Positions 1 through 7,399 of a stretch of 64,000 bases of DNA are shown here, piece by piece. Within the stretch, counting starts at the first letter, position 1. Each line of letters opens with the position of its first letter. Below the pieces are notes generated by a model. It did not search any database and was not told the DNA's origin. It saw nothing but the letters and a program-made list of their open reading frames with translations. The stretch comes from Rhodanobacteraceae bacterium UBA703 (GTDB taxonomy: Bacteria; Pseudomonadota; Gammaproteobacteria; Xanthomonadales; Rhodanobacteraceae): positions 56,035 through 120,034 of the forward strand of contig DBMH01000098.1 in the NCBI GenBank assembly GCA_002297645.1, in the 5' to 3' direction. A program made the position numbers and the translations under genes.

Positions 1-342
1 GACGTGGCGTTGCTGCGGGCGGTGATCCACGCGGAATCCGCATTCAACCCGATGGCGCTGTCGAACAAGGGCGCGCAGGGGCTCATGCAGCTGATGCCGG
101 GAACGGCCAACGACCTCGGCGTCGCCGACGCGTTCGATGCCGGCCAGAACATCCGCGGCGGTGCCCGCTACCTGTCCCAACTCCTGCAGGCCTTCAACGG
201 CGACTCCCAGCTCGCCACCGCGGCCTACAATGCGGGGCCCGGGGCCGTGCAGAAATACGGCGGAATTCCTCCTTACGACGAGACCCAGGTCTACGTGCAG
301 CGCGTGGCGACGCTGCGCGACCGCTACCGGAAGGCGCTGTAG
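1..342 (+). CDS. Lytic transglycosylase, SLT domain, C-terminal part (5' end outside window)
   Basis: Open from the first base, so only the last 113 residues are visible. They form a soluble lytic transglycosylase (goose-lysozyme-like SLT) domain, which cleaves the MurNAc-GlcNAc bond of peptidoglycan in the periplasm. The catalytic glutamate lies in HAESAFNP. It is followed by the family blocks GAQGLMQLMPGTA, NIRGGARYL and ATAAYNAGPGAV, and by a closing YVQRV segment. The N-terminal part and any signal peptide or LysM repeats lie upstream and cannot be judged. The next gene is convergent and separated by about 110 bp carrying a heptamer repeat. Confidence 0.9.
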   Translation, partial: DVALLRAVIHAESAFNPMALSNKGAQGLMQLMPGTANDLGVADAFDAGQNIRGGARYLSQLLQAFNGDSQLATAAYNAGPGAVQKYGGIPPYDETQVYVQRVATLRDRYRKAL

Positions 343-427
343 GGGGCGAGGTTGGCGATTCGGGACTCGGAAGGGCGGCTGGCGAAGCGCTCCACGAGAG
401 CCGAAGCCTGCACCGCCATTTTTTCCG

Positions 428-447
428 AATCCCCAATCCCCAATCCC
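428..447. repeat. Tandem AATCCCC heptamer repeat
   Basis: Two full AATCCCC units and a third truncated one (AATCCC) lie between the convergent transglycosylase and protease genes. About 70 bp to the left, a GATTCGGGACTCGG stretch is roughly complementary, so the pair could fold back. Tracts of this kind are, from memory, frequent in Xanthomonadaceae intergenic DNA. Confidence 0.6.
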
Positions 448-453
448 GGCTTC

Positions 454-1656
454 TCAGGCTCCGATCGTACTCGGCGACGGGCGCTGCGCCAGCGTCACGT
501 CGATCGCGAAGGGGACGTTGTTGCGCAGGCCCTCGATGCGCACCTTGGTGCCGGGAACGAGCATCGCTTCCCGGTTGCGCAGGTCACCCTGGTCGACGAT
601 GGCGACGCCGTCGAGCTTGAGCAGCAGGTCGTAGGGCTGCAGCCCGGCCTGCGCGGCCGGACTTTCCTGCACCACGCGGGCGACCAGGACGCCCTGCGGG
701 CGGGAGGTCGCGCCGTTCGGCGGCGGGATGTCGACGTAGTCGATGCCGATCCATCCGCGGATCACGTGGCCGTGCTGGACGATCTGGTCCAGCACGGTCT
801 TGGCGGTCGTCACCGGGATCGCGAAACCGATGCCCTCCGCGCCGGGCGTGTAGCCTCCGCGGGCGTCGGCCGTCGGCGTGCGCGGATAGACGGCGGTGTT
901 GATGCCGATCAGTTCGCCGGCCGCGTTGACCAGCGCGCCGCCGGAGTTGCCGGCGTTGATCGCGGCGTCGGTCTGGATGAAGTCCTCGTAGGCGGACATG
1001 CGCAACTGACGGCCGGTGGCGCTGACGATGCCCATCGTGACCGTCTTGCCGAGGCCCACGGGATTGCCGATCGCGAGCACGACGTCGCCGACCTCCGCGG
1101 TCTTGTCGTCCGGCACGGCGATTTCGGGCAGGTTGCCGGCGTCGATCTTCAGCACGGCCAGATCGGTCTCGACGTCGCTGCCGATGACCTGGGCCTTCGA
1201 CACGCGGCCGTCGTCGAGCAGCACCTGGATGTCGTCGGCGCCGTTGATGACGTGGTTGTTGGTCAGCACGTAGCCGGCCGAGCTGAAGATGACGCCGGAA
1301 CCGAGGCTGCGGTCGAGGCGCTTTTCCAGCGGGCCGAGGGCGACACCGCCGCGCATGCCGAGCAGTCGCTGCGTCAGCGGGCTCAGCGGCACCATCTGGC
1401 GCTGCAGCGTGGTGCGGTTCGCGTAGATGTTGACGACCGCGGGCGAGGCGCGCGTGACGGCGTCGGCGTACGAGAACGGGCCGTGGCGCGAGCCCGCGTC
1501 GACCATCCCGGCACGGTCGTACGGCTCCTGCGCGCCGCCGCGCAGGCGCGCGACCAGTCCCGGCGCCGCGAGGTTCAGCACGAACGCGGCGGCGAGGCCG
1601 ACCACGGCGCAGCGCGCGGCGAAGGCGAGGAAGTCGATGAGTCTGCGGGTGCGCAT
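454..1656 (-). CDS. DegS/HtrA-type serine protease, membrane-anchored, one PDZ domain
   Basis: Periplasmic S1C serine protease of 400 residues. A single hydrophobic segment near residues 12-31 should anchor it in the inner membrane. The trypsin-like fold has a visible triad: His135 in TNNHVI, Asp165 in VETDLAV and Ser238 in AGNSGGAL. One PDZ domain follows (roughly residues 300-390). One PDZ plus an N-terminal anchor is the DegS/AlgW architecture, which cuts anti-sigma factors such as RseA when misfolded outer-membrane proteins bind the PDZ; DegP-type proteins usually have two PDZ domains and a cleaved signal. The ATG at 1656 was preferred over one 13 codons upstream because the membrane segment then starts close to the N-terminus. 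It is divergent from petABC. The substrate is inferred only from architecture. Confidence 0.88.
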   Translation of the reverse strand: MRTRRLIDFLAFAARCAVVGLAAAFVLNLAAPGLVARLRGGAQEPYDRAGMVDAGSRHGPFSYADAVTRASPAVVNIYANRTTLQRQMVPLSPLTQRLLGMRGGVALGPLEKRLDRSLGSGVIFSSAGYVLTNNHVINGADDIQVLLDDGRVSKAQVIGSDVETDLAVLKIDAGNLPEIAVPDDKTAEVGDVVLAIGNPVGLGKTVTMGIVSATGRQLRMSAYEDFIQTDAAINAGNSGGALVNAAGELIGINTAVYPRTPTADARGGYTPGAEGIGFAIPVTTAKTVLDQIVQHGHVIRGWIGIDYVDIPPPNGATSRPQGVLVARVVQESPAAQAGLQPYDLLLKLDGVAIVDQGDLRNREAMLVPGTKVRIEGLRNNVPFAIDVTLAQRPSPSTIGA

Positions 1657-1721
1657 GGGGATCGATGCCGGTGGCGACGTCGCGATCGTCCGCACAGGAC
1701 GCCGCAGGCGCGCGGCTTCGA

Positions 1722-1750
1722 TTGTGCGGTACAGGGGCGTTCGTTAAACT
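1722..1750 (+). promoter_or_regulatory. Possible sigma-70 promoter of petABC
   Basis: TTGTGC at 1722-1727 and TAAACT at 1745-1750 are separated by 17 bp in the 200-bp divergent gap between the protease and petA. Both hexamers match the consensus only partly. The -10 overlaps the small dyad GTTAaacTAAC at 1743-1753. This is inferred from spacing only. Confidence 0.3.
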
Positions 1751-1857
1751 AACACGATTTTCCGGTCGTCCGCAGCGCGAAAGCTTCGCGGCGGGGCGGC
1801 TGGGCGTGTTTCGTAGTCTTGCGGTCCTGGACGATCGCACAACCCTCCGGAGTGCTG

Positions 1858-2460
1858 ATGGCAAACGATGCTGTGGTGGACCAGGGGCGCCGCCGATTCC
1901 TGACTGCGACGACCTCCGTCGTCGGAGGCGCGGGTGTCGTGCTCGCGGCGATTCCCTTCGTCAAGTCCTGGGAGCCGAGCGTAGCGGCCAAGACCGCCGG
2001 CGCGCCGGTGGTGGCCGATATCAGCAAGATCGAGCCGGGGCAGAAGGTCACGTTCGAATGGCGCGGCCTGCCGGTGTTCGTGGTGAATCGCACGAAGGAC
2101 CAGCTCGACGCACTGCCGACGCTCGATTCGCACCTGCGCGACCCGAAGTCGGACAACGCCGCGCAGCAGCCCGAATACGCGAAGAACGAATACCGCTCGA
2201 TCAAGCCCGAGTGGCTGGTCGTGACCGGCCTGTGCACGCACCTGGGCTGCGTGCCGGACTTCTTCCCGGACCTCAAGCCGGAACCGTTCGATCCGCAGTG
2301 GAAGGGCGGCTTCTACTGCCCCTGCCACAAGTCCCGCTACGACATCGCGGGCCGCGTCTATGAAGGCGTGCCGGCACCGGCGAACCTCGCCGTCCCGCCA
2401 TACCACTTCGTGGACGACACGCACGTCCTGATCGGCGTCGGTCCGGAGGGCAAAGTCTGA
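1858..2460 (+). CDS. petA: Ubiquinol-cytochrome c reductase, Rieske iron-sulfur subunit
   Basis: The 200-residue [2Fe-2S] subunit of cytochrome bc1, which takes the first electron from ubiquinol and passes it to cytochrome c1 on the periplasmic side. The N-terminus is a twin-arginine signal-anchor (GRRRFL, then a hydrophobic helix to about residue 40) that is usually not cleaved. The cluster ligands are both visible: CTHLGC at about 126-131 and CPCHKS at about 154-159. The ATG at 1858 was chosen for the CCGGAG ribosome site just upstream and because it places the RR motif close to the start. The stop overlaps the petB start by one base, so petB is translationally coupled. Confidence 0.97.
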   Translation: MANDAVVDQGRRRFLTATTSVVGGAGVVLAAIPFVKSWEPSVAAKTAGAPVVADISKIEPGQKVTFEWRGLPVFVVNRTKDQLDALPTLDSHLRDPKSDNAAQQPEYAKNEYRSIKPEWLVVTGLCTHLGCVPDFFPDLKPEPFDPQWKGGFYCPCHKSRYDIAGRVYEGVPAPANLAVPPYHFVDDTHVLIGVGPEGKV

Positions 2461-3785
2461 TGGCCAGCGTATTCACGAACATCGGCAACTGGGTCAACGA
2501 GCGCGCACCGGGCCTGATGCCCGTGTACCGCAAGCACATGACCGAGTACTACGCGCCGAAGAACTTCAATTTCTGGTACTACTTCGGCGTGCTCGCGCTC
2601 GTCGTGCTGGTGAACCAGCTCCTGACGGGCATCTTCCTGACGATGAACTACAAGCCGAGCGCGGCGGAAGTCGCGCCCGGCGTGTCGGCCGCGTTCGCCT
2701 CGGTCGAGTACATCATGCGCGACGTCAGCTGGGGCTGGCTGATCCGCTACATGCACTCGACCGGCGCCTCGCTGTTCTTCGTCGTCGTCTACCTGCACAT
2801 GTTCCGCGGCCTGCTCTACGGCTCGTACAAGAAGCCGCGCGAGCTGGTGTGGATCCTCGGCATGCTGATCTTCCTGGCGCTGATGGCCGAGGCGTTCCTG
2901 GGCTACGTGCTGCCGTGGGGCAACATGTCGTTCTGGGGCGCGAAGGTCATCATCTCGCTGTTCGGAACGATCCCGTGGATCGGCCCTTCGCTGGTCGAGT
3001 GGATCATGGGCGACTACCTGCCCGCCGACGCCACGCTGAACCGCTTCTTCGCGCTGCACGTCATCGCGCTGCCGCTGGTGCTGCTGCTGCTCGTCGTGCT
3101 GCACATCTTCGCGCTGCACGAAGTCGGCTCGAACAATCCGGACGGCGTCGAGATCAAGAAGGGGCCGAAGGGCAACCGCTGGTCCGAAAAGGCGCCGGCG
3201 GACGGCATTCCGTTCCATCCGTACTACACGCTGCACGACATGGTCGGCATCGGTTTCTTCCTGATCATCGCCTCGTTCATCATCTTCTACGCGCCGACCT
3301 TCGGCGGCTGGTTCCTCGAGCACGACAACTTCGTGCCGGCGAACAACCTCGCCACGCCGGAACACATCAAGCCGGTTTGGTACTTCACGCCGTTCTACGC
3401 CATCCTGCGCATGGTGCCGTCGTTCTTCGGCACGGCGATCTGGGGCGTGATCGCGATGTTCGGCGCCATCGTGCTGCTGTTCCTGGTGCCGTGGCTGGAT
3501 CGTGGCACGGTCAAGTCGGTGCGCTACCGCGGCACCGGCTACAAGGTCGCGCTCGGCCTGTTCGCGCTGTCGTTCTTCATGCTGGGCGCGGTGGGCGCCG
3601 GCGTTTCGGCCGAGATGATCCCGAAGATCTTCGGCGCCGACGCCGACTCGACCTTCATCGAGAACCTGTTCGGCCGTTTCTGGACGATCGTCTACTTCGC
3701 CTTCTTCGCGTTCCTCTGGGCCTATACGCACTTCGGCTACGAGAAGACCAAGCCGGTGCCGGACCGGGTGACGACGCATGACTAA
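2460..3785 (+). CDS. petB: Cytochrome b subunit of the bc1 complex
   Basis: Membrane core of complex III (441 residues), holding haems bL and bH and both quinone sites. The haem ligands are His99/His113 on helix B and His200/His215 on helix D. The second pair is separated by 14 residues, whereas mitochondrial cytochrome b has 13. The Qo-site PEWY block appears here as PVWY in the stretch EHIKPVWYFTPF, a substitution to note. At least eight hydrophobic helices are recognisable. The coding sequence is full-length, not split into b6 and subunit IV. It overlaps petA by one base and runs past the first possible petC start. Confidence 0.97.
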   Translation: MASVFTNIGNWVNERAPGLMPVYRKHMTEYYAPKNFNFWYYFGVLALVVLVNQLLTGIFLTMNYKPSAAEVAPGVSAAFASVEYIMRDVSWGWLIRYMHSTGASLFFVVVYLHMFRGLLYGSYKKPRELVWILGMLIFLALMAEAFLGYVLPWGNMSFWGAKVIISLFGTIPWIGPSLVEWIMGDYLPADATLNRFFALHVIALPLVLLLLVVLHIFALHEVGSNNPDGVEIKKGPKGNRWSEKAPADGIPFHPYYTLHDMVGIGFFLIIASFIIFYAPTFGGWFLEHDNFVPANNLATPEHIKPVWYFTPFYAILRMVPSFFGTAIWGVIAMFGAIVLLFLVPWLDRGTVKSVRYRGTGYKVALGLFALSFFMLGAVGAGVSAEMIPKIFGADADSTFIENLFGRFWTIVYFAFFAFLWAYTHFGYEKTKPVPDRVTTHD

Positions 3786-3816
3786 GGCCAGGACGAATCC
3801 CGCCATGAGGAAATCC

Positions 3817-4557
3817 ATGTTCGCCAAGCTCGCCGGTGCCGCGCTCGCCTGCCTGATGACGTTCGCCAGCGCCACGGCGTCCGAAGGCGGCGGCCTGCAG
3901 TCGGCCGGCGTCAGCCTCAACGACGTCGCCTCGATGCAGCGCGGCGCGAAGCTGTTCTTCAACTACTGCTCGGGCTGCCACTCGCTGCAGTACCTGCGCT
4001 ACTCGCGCATTGCCGAGGATCTCAAACTCGACCCGAAGGACGTCGAGAAGAGCTTCGTGTTCACCGGTGCCAAGATCGGCGACCAGGCCAAGAACCACAT
4101 GCCGCACGCCGGCGGTACGCAGTGGTTCGGCAAGGCGCCGCCGGACCTGACCCTGGAAGCCCGCTCGAAGGGTCCGGACTGGATCTACACCTATCTGAAG
4201 TCGTTCTACCTGGATCCGAGCCGCCCGCTCGGCTGGAACAACACGCTGTTCGCCAACGCGTCGATGCCGAACCCGTTGTGGGAACTGCAGGGCATCCAGG
4301 TGCTCAAGCCGGCGTCCGGCGAGGGCGCCCACGGTGGCCACGAAGGCGGTGCGGCGTTGGACCTGCACACCCCGGGCAGTCAGACGCCGGAGCAGTTCGA
4401 CCAGACGGCGCGCGACATCACGGCTTTCCTGCAATACGCGGCGGAGCCTGCTGCACTGCAACGCGAGTCGATGGGCGTCTGGGTGCTGCTGTACCTCGCC
4501 CTGTTCACGTTCATCGCCTACCTGCTCAAGCACGAGTTCTGGAAGGACGTGCACTGA
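3817..4557 (+). CDS. petC: Cytochrome c1 of the bc1 complex
   Basis: Periplasmic c-type cytochrome that receives the electron from the Rieske protein and reduces soluble or membrane cytochrome c. The haem site CSGCH lies about 50 residues in, and a likely axial Met is in NASMPNPLWE. A single C-terminal helix (LYLALFTFIAYLL) anchors it. Start choice: ATG at 3817 has GAGGAA four bases upstream and begins a plain signal peptide. In-frame ATGs at 3778 (overlapping the petB stop, which would couple translation) and 3805 are alternatives. A strong hairpin terminator follows, so petABC looks like a closed operon. Confidence 0.95.
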   Translation: MFAKLAGAALACLMTFASATASEGGGLQSAGVSLNDVASMQRGAKLFFNYCSGCHSLQYLRYSRIAEDLKLDPKDVEKSFVFTGAKIGDQAKNHMPHAGGTQWFGKAPPDLTLEARSKGPDWIYTYLKSFYLDPSRPLGWNNTLFANASMPNPLWELQGIQVLKPASGEGAHGGHEGGAALDLHTPGSQTPEQFDQTARDITAFLQYAAEPAALQRESMGVWVLLYLALFTFIAYLLKHEFWKDVH

Positions 4558-4592
4558 GGCAGGGGGGCGACGGCCGCCTTTCCGGCTCCACG

Positions 4593-4625
4593 GCCCGCGG
4601 GATTCCATCCCGCGGGCTGTTTCGT
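4593..4625 (+). terminator. Rho-independent terminator after petABC
   Basis: A perfect 11-bp stem (4593-4603 with 4607-4617, loop TCC) is followed by TGTTTCGTTTC. It closes the petABC operon before sspA. Confidence 0.8.
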
Positions 4626-4735
4626 TTCGGGGACCCGTTCCTTTCGCCGTCGCCGCTCCTAGTCGCCCGGGCGTTCGCCGTAGTAGAGTGCCGACTCGTG
4701 GGTAAGCTCCAAACGGGATGGAGAGGGGATGACGA

Positions 4736-5365
4736 ATGGCCTTGAACCAGCGCTCGCGTACCATCTTGACCCTGTACTCCGCGCCCGACAGCGTGCATTG
4801 CCACCGCGTGCGCATGACGCTGGCCGCCAAGGGCGTGAGCTACGATCACGTCGTCGTCGATCTGGACAGTCCGCCCGAGGACCTGATCGACCTGAATCCG
4901 TACAACTCGGTGCCGACGCTGGTCGATCGCGATCTGGTCCTCTATGACACCAGCGTCATCTGTGAATACCTCGACGAACGCTACCCCCATCCGCCGCTGA
5001 TGCCGGTCGACCCAATGTCGCGGGCGCGGCTGCGATTGGCGATCGTGCGCATCGAGAACGACTGGCTGACGCTGGTCGAGCAGATCGAGGAAGGCGGGAA
5101 GGGCGCCGAGGCCGCGCGCAAGGCGCTGCGCGACGACCTCGTCCGCAACGCATCGGCCTTCAAGGCCTCGAAGTTCTTCCTGAGTCCCGAAGTCAGCCTG
5201 GCCGATTGCGCACTGGCGCCGCTGGTCTGGCGACTGGACTCGCTCGGCGTGCAGCTGCCGCGCGAGGCCCAGCCGATCATCGACTACGGCGAGCGCATCT
5301 TCCGCAGCCAGGGCTTCGTGCGCAGCATGACCGCCGAGGAAAAGGCGTTGCGTCCAGCGGCCTAG
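4736..5365 (+). CDS. sspA: Stringent starvation protein A
   Basis: A 209-residue protein with a glutathione-S-transferase fold. The N-terminal thioredoxin-like half includes YSAPDSVHCHRVRMTLAAKG and NPYNSVPTLVDRDLVLYDT; the helical half follows from about residue 90. In known SspA proteins this fold has lost transferase activity and binds RNA polymerase with sigma-70, steering transcription under starvation and acid stress. The start has a GAGAGGGG ribosome site 8 bases upstream. The close downstream sspB is the usual partner, so the two are probably cotranscribed. SspA downstream of petABC is the standard beta/gammaproteobacterial order. Confidence 0.96.
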   Translation: MALNQRSRTILTLYSAPDSVHCHRVRMTLAAKGVSYDHVVVDLDSPPEDLIDLNPYNSVPTLVDRDLVLYDTSVICEYLDERYPHPPLMPVDPMSRARLRLAIVRIENDWLTLVEQIEEGGKGAEAARKALRDDLVRNASAFKASKFFLSPEVSLADCALAPLVWRLDSLGVQLPREAQPIIDYGERIFRSQGFVRSMTAEEKALRPAA

Positions 5366-5405
5366 TCCGGGAAACTGGCCGGTCCCAGTCCGCGAGCCGA
5401 ATTCC

Positions 5406-5807
5406 ATGTCCTCGACTTCCATGACGTCCAATCGTCCGTATCTCCTGCGGGCGCTGTACGAATGGATCAGCGACAACGGCCTGACCCCGTACCTGCTCGT
5501 GGATGCCGCCGGCGACGGGGTGCGGGTGCCTCCGGGCACCGCCAAGGACGGTCGCGTCGTGCTCAACATCGCGGCGCGTGCGGTCAGCCAGCTCGACATG
5601 GCCAACGAGCACATCAGCTTCCTTGCGCGCTTCAGCGGGGTCAGCCAGTCGGTCCACGTACCCATGGCCGCGGTGCTGGCGATCTACGCGCAGGAAAACG
5701 GGCAGGGGATGATGTTCTCGTCGGAGAGCCCGTCGACCGAACCGCCTCCGCCGGCACCGGCACCGGAAGAGCCGCCGAAACGATCGCACCTGCGGGTCGT
5801 CAAGTAA
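5406..5807 (+). CDS. sspB: SspB, ClpXP specificity-enhancing adaptor
   Basis: Adaptor that captures ssrA-tagged proteins and delivers them to the ClpXP protease (133 residues). The folded substrate-binding domain covers about residues 9-110, starting PYLLRALYEWISDNGLTPYL. A proline-rich flexible linker follows, and the last residues, SHLRVVK, match the ClpX-docking (XB) peptide known from E. coli SspB. The ATG at 5406 puts ten residues before PYLL, close to E. coli; a second ATG at 5421 is possible. The next gene is convergent and encodes a protein with a similar LRVVE ending (see findings). Confidence 0.95.
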   Translation: MSSTSMTSNRPYLLRALYEWISDNGLTPYLLVDAAGDGVRVPPGTAKDGRVVLNIAARAVSQLDMANEHISFLARFSGVSQSVHVPMAAVLAIYAQENGQGMMFSSESPSTEPPPPAPAPEEPPKRSHLRVVK

Positions 5808-5814
5808 CCCGGGA

Positions 5815-5836
5815 TCGGCCGCGGCGCTGCGGCCGA
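5815..5836. terminator. Hairpin between convergent sspB and DUF3301 gene
   Basis: A perfect 8-bp stem TCGGCCGC/GCGGCCGA with a six-base loop lies in the 41-bp gap between two convergent genes. It has no T-run on either side, so termination would be weak or factor-assisted. Confidence 0.4.
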
Positions 5837-5848
5837 CGGACGGAACTC

Positions 5849-6205
5849 CTATTCCACCACCCGGAGATACGGCGGCCGCGGCGCCGCCGGCGCGGGCGAG
5901 GCCGTCGCGCTCAGCGGAAGGCTCCAGGATTCGAGCCGGTGTCCGGCGAGATCGAGGTGGCCGCGGTGGCGGTCGCTGCCGTCCAGGCTGATCTCGAACT
6001 GGTAGCGCCGGACCAGGGTCGGCAGGCCGTCGCGGCGCGAGAGGCGCAGCCGCTTCAGCGAGACGCTCTGGTCGAGCAGTTGCACGCCGGCGTCCCCGCA
6101 CAGGGCGCGGCCGTGCTGGATGGCGGCCTCGCGGGCCCGCAGTGCGTCCATCCAGGCCCAGATGGCGAGGGCGAGGGCGAGAAGAAGAATCCAGGTTCCG
6201 AGCAT
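5849..6205 (-). CDS. DUF3301 family protein, single-pass membrane
   Basis: A 118-residue protein of the DUF3301 family. It opens with a hydrophobic helix (residues 2-20, LGTWILLLALALAIWAW) and the family pattern ARxxAxxHG followed by LCGDAGVQLLDQSV and LKRLRLSR. The rest is a predicted beta-rich soluble domain ending in a proline/alanine-rich tail, APRPPYLRVVE. Function is unknown. It is convergent with sspB and lies 52 bp downstream of nadC on the same strand, so it may be in the nadC transcript. The tail resembles the ClpX-docking tail of SspB. Confidence 0.85.
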   Translation of the reverse strand: MLGTWILLLALALAIWAWMDALRAREAAIQHGRALCGDAGVQLLDQSVSLKRLRLSRRDGLPTLVRRYQFEISLDGSDRHRGHLDLAGHRLESWSLPLSATASPAPAAPRPPYLRVVE

Positions 6206-6257
6206 CGGGACAGTGTGGGGTTCCCGCCCGCGCCAGGCAAGCCCGGGAGGGAGCCGT

Positions 6258-7142
6258 TCAGAGACCGGAGATCTCGATCCGCATCGACAGGTCGATCGCG
6301 CGCACGTGCTTGGTCAGCGCGCCGATCGAGACATAGTCGACGCCGGTCTCGGCGATCGCGCGGACGCGGTCGAGCGCGACCGAGCCGGAGACTTCGAGCG
6401 GGACGCGTCCGCCCACTTCGGCGACCGCCTGCGCGAGCTCGTGCAATTCGAATTCGTCGAGCATGATGCGGTCGGCGCCGGCCGCCAGCGCCTCGCGGAG
6501 TTCGGAGAAGTTTTCCACTTCGGTCTCGACCAGCAGGCCGGGATGCAGCGCGCGTGCCCGCTGCACCGCAGCGGCGATGGAACCGGCCGCAGCGATATGG
6601 TTCTCCTTGATGAGGACGGCGTCGAACAGGCCGATGCGGTGGTTCCGGCCGCCGCCGACGCGCACCGCGTACTTCTGAGCCAGCCGCAGGCCGGGCAGGG
6701 TCTTGCGCGTGTCGAGCACGACGGTGCGGGTGCCGCGCGTCGCCTCGACGTAGGTCGCGGTGGCCGTCGCTGTGCCCGACAAGGTCTGCAGGAAGTTCAG
6801 CGCGGTGCGTTCGCCGGTGACGAGGCTGCGTGCAGCCCCTTCGATGTGGCAGAGCACGGTGCCGGGAGCGACGCGGTCGCCGTCGGCGACGTGCCATTCC
6901 ACGCGGACGTCCGGATCGATCTGCCGGAAGCATTCCCCGAACCAGGCTGTGCCGCAGAGCACCGCGGCTTCGCGCGTGATGACGCGCGCGCGCGCGTTCG
7001 CGCCGGAGGGCAGCAGGTCGGCGGTGACGTCGCCGCTGCCGATGTCCTCGGCGAGGGCGCGACGGACATCGCCCTCGATCGTTTCCCTCGAGGGGAGAGT
7101 CGGCGAATCGGTGTTCAAGGAAGCCCCGGGTCTGTTCGACAT
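6258..7142 (-). CDS. nadC: Nicotinate-nucleotide pyrophosphorylase (quinolinate phosphoribosyltransferase)
   Basis: Catalyses quinolinate + PRPP to nicotinate mononucleotide, CO2 and PPi, the last step of de novo pyridine ring formation in the cytosol. About 294 residues. Visible family blocks are ALAEDIGSGDVTADL, TALNFLQTLSGTAT, the PRPP/quinolinate-binding segment LDTRKTLPGLRLAQKYAVRVGG split over residues 150-172, HRIGLFDAVLIKENH and EVSGSV near the C-terminus. The start is uncertain: ATG at 7142 and 7151 are both plausible and neither has a strong ribosome site. The reading frame stays open another 66 codons upstream without family similarity. nadA and nadB are not nearby. Confidence 0.95.
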   Translation of the reverse strand: MSNRPGASLNTDSPTLPSRETIEGDVRRALAEDIGSGDVTADLLPSGANARARVITREAAVLCGTAWFGECFRQIDPDVRVEWHVADGDRVAPGTVLCHIEGAARSLVTGERTALNFLQTLSGTATATATYVEATRGTRTVVLDTRKTLPGLRLAQKYAVRVGGGRNHRIGLFDAVLIKENHIAAAGSIAAAVQRARALHPGLLVETEVENFSELREALAAGADRIMLDEFELHELAQAVAEVGGRVPLEVSGSVALDRVRAIAETGVDYVSIGALTKHVRAIDLSMRIEISGL

Positions 7143-7399
7143 GGCCCGCATGATAGCCAGAAGGTTCGCGGCGTGGTGAGCGCGGTGCGAGACGGATCTC
7201 GCCGCTGCCGTTCCGTCATCGGATGTCGTGTCGGCGCTGCCGCGCGCTGCTGCGGACTCGATGCGGAGCGGTACGACGAGCGACCGATCGTGGCTGCATT
7301 CCGGGAACCGCCCCGGGATCCGATCGTGCTCGGCGTGTCCCCGTGCCAACCGCTGTGCCCGAGGCGCAGAACGGTCCGCGAAGAGCGGTCGGGGGCGGC

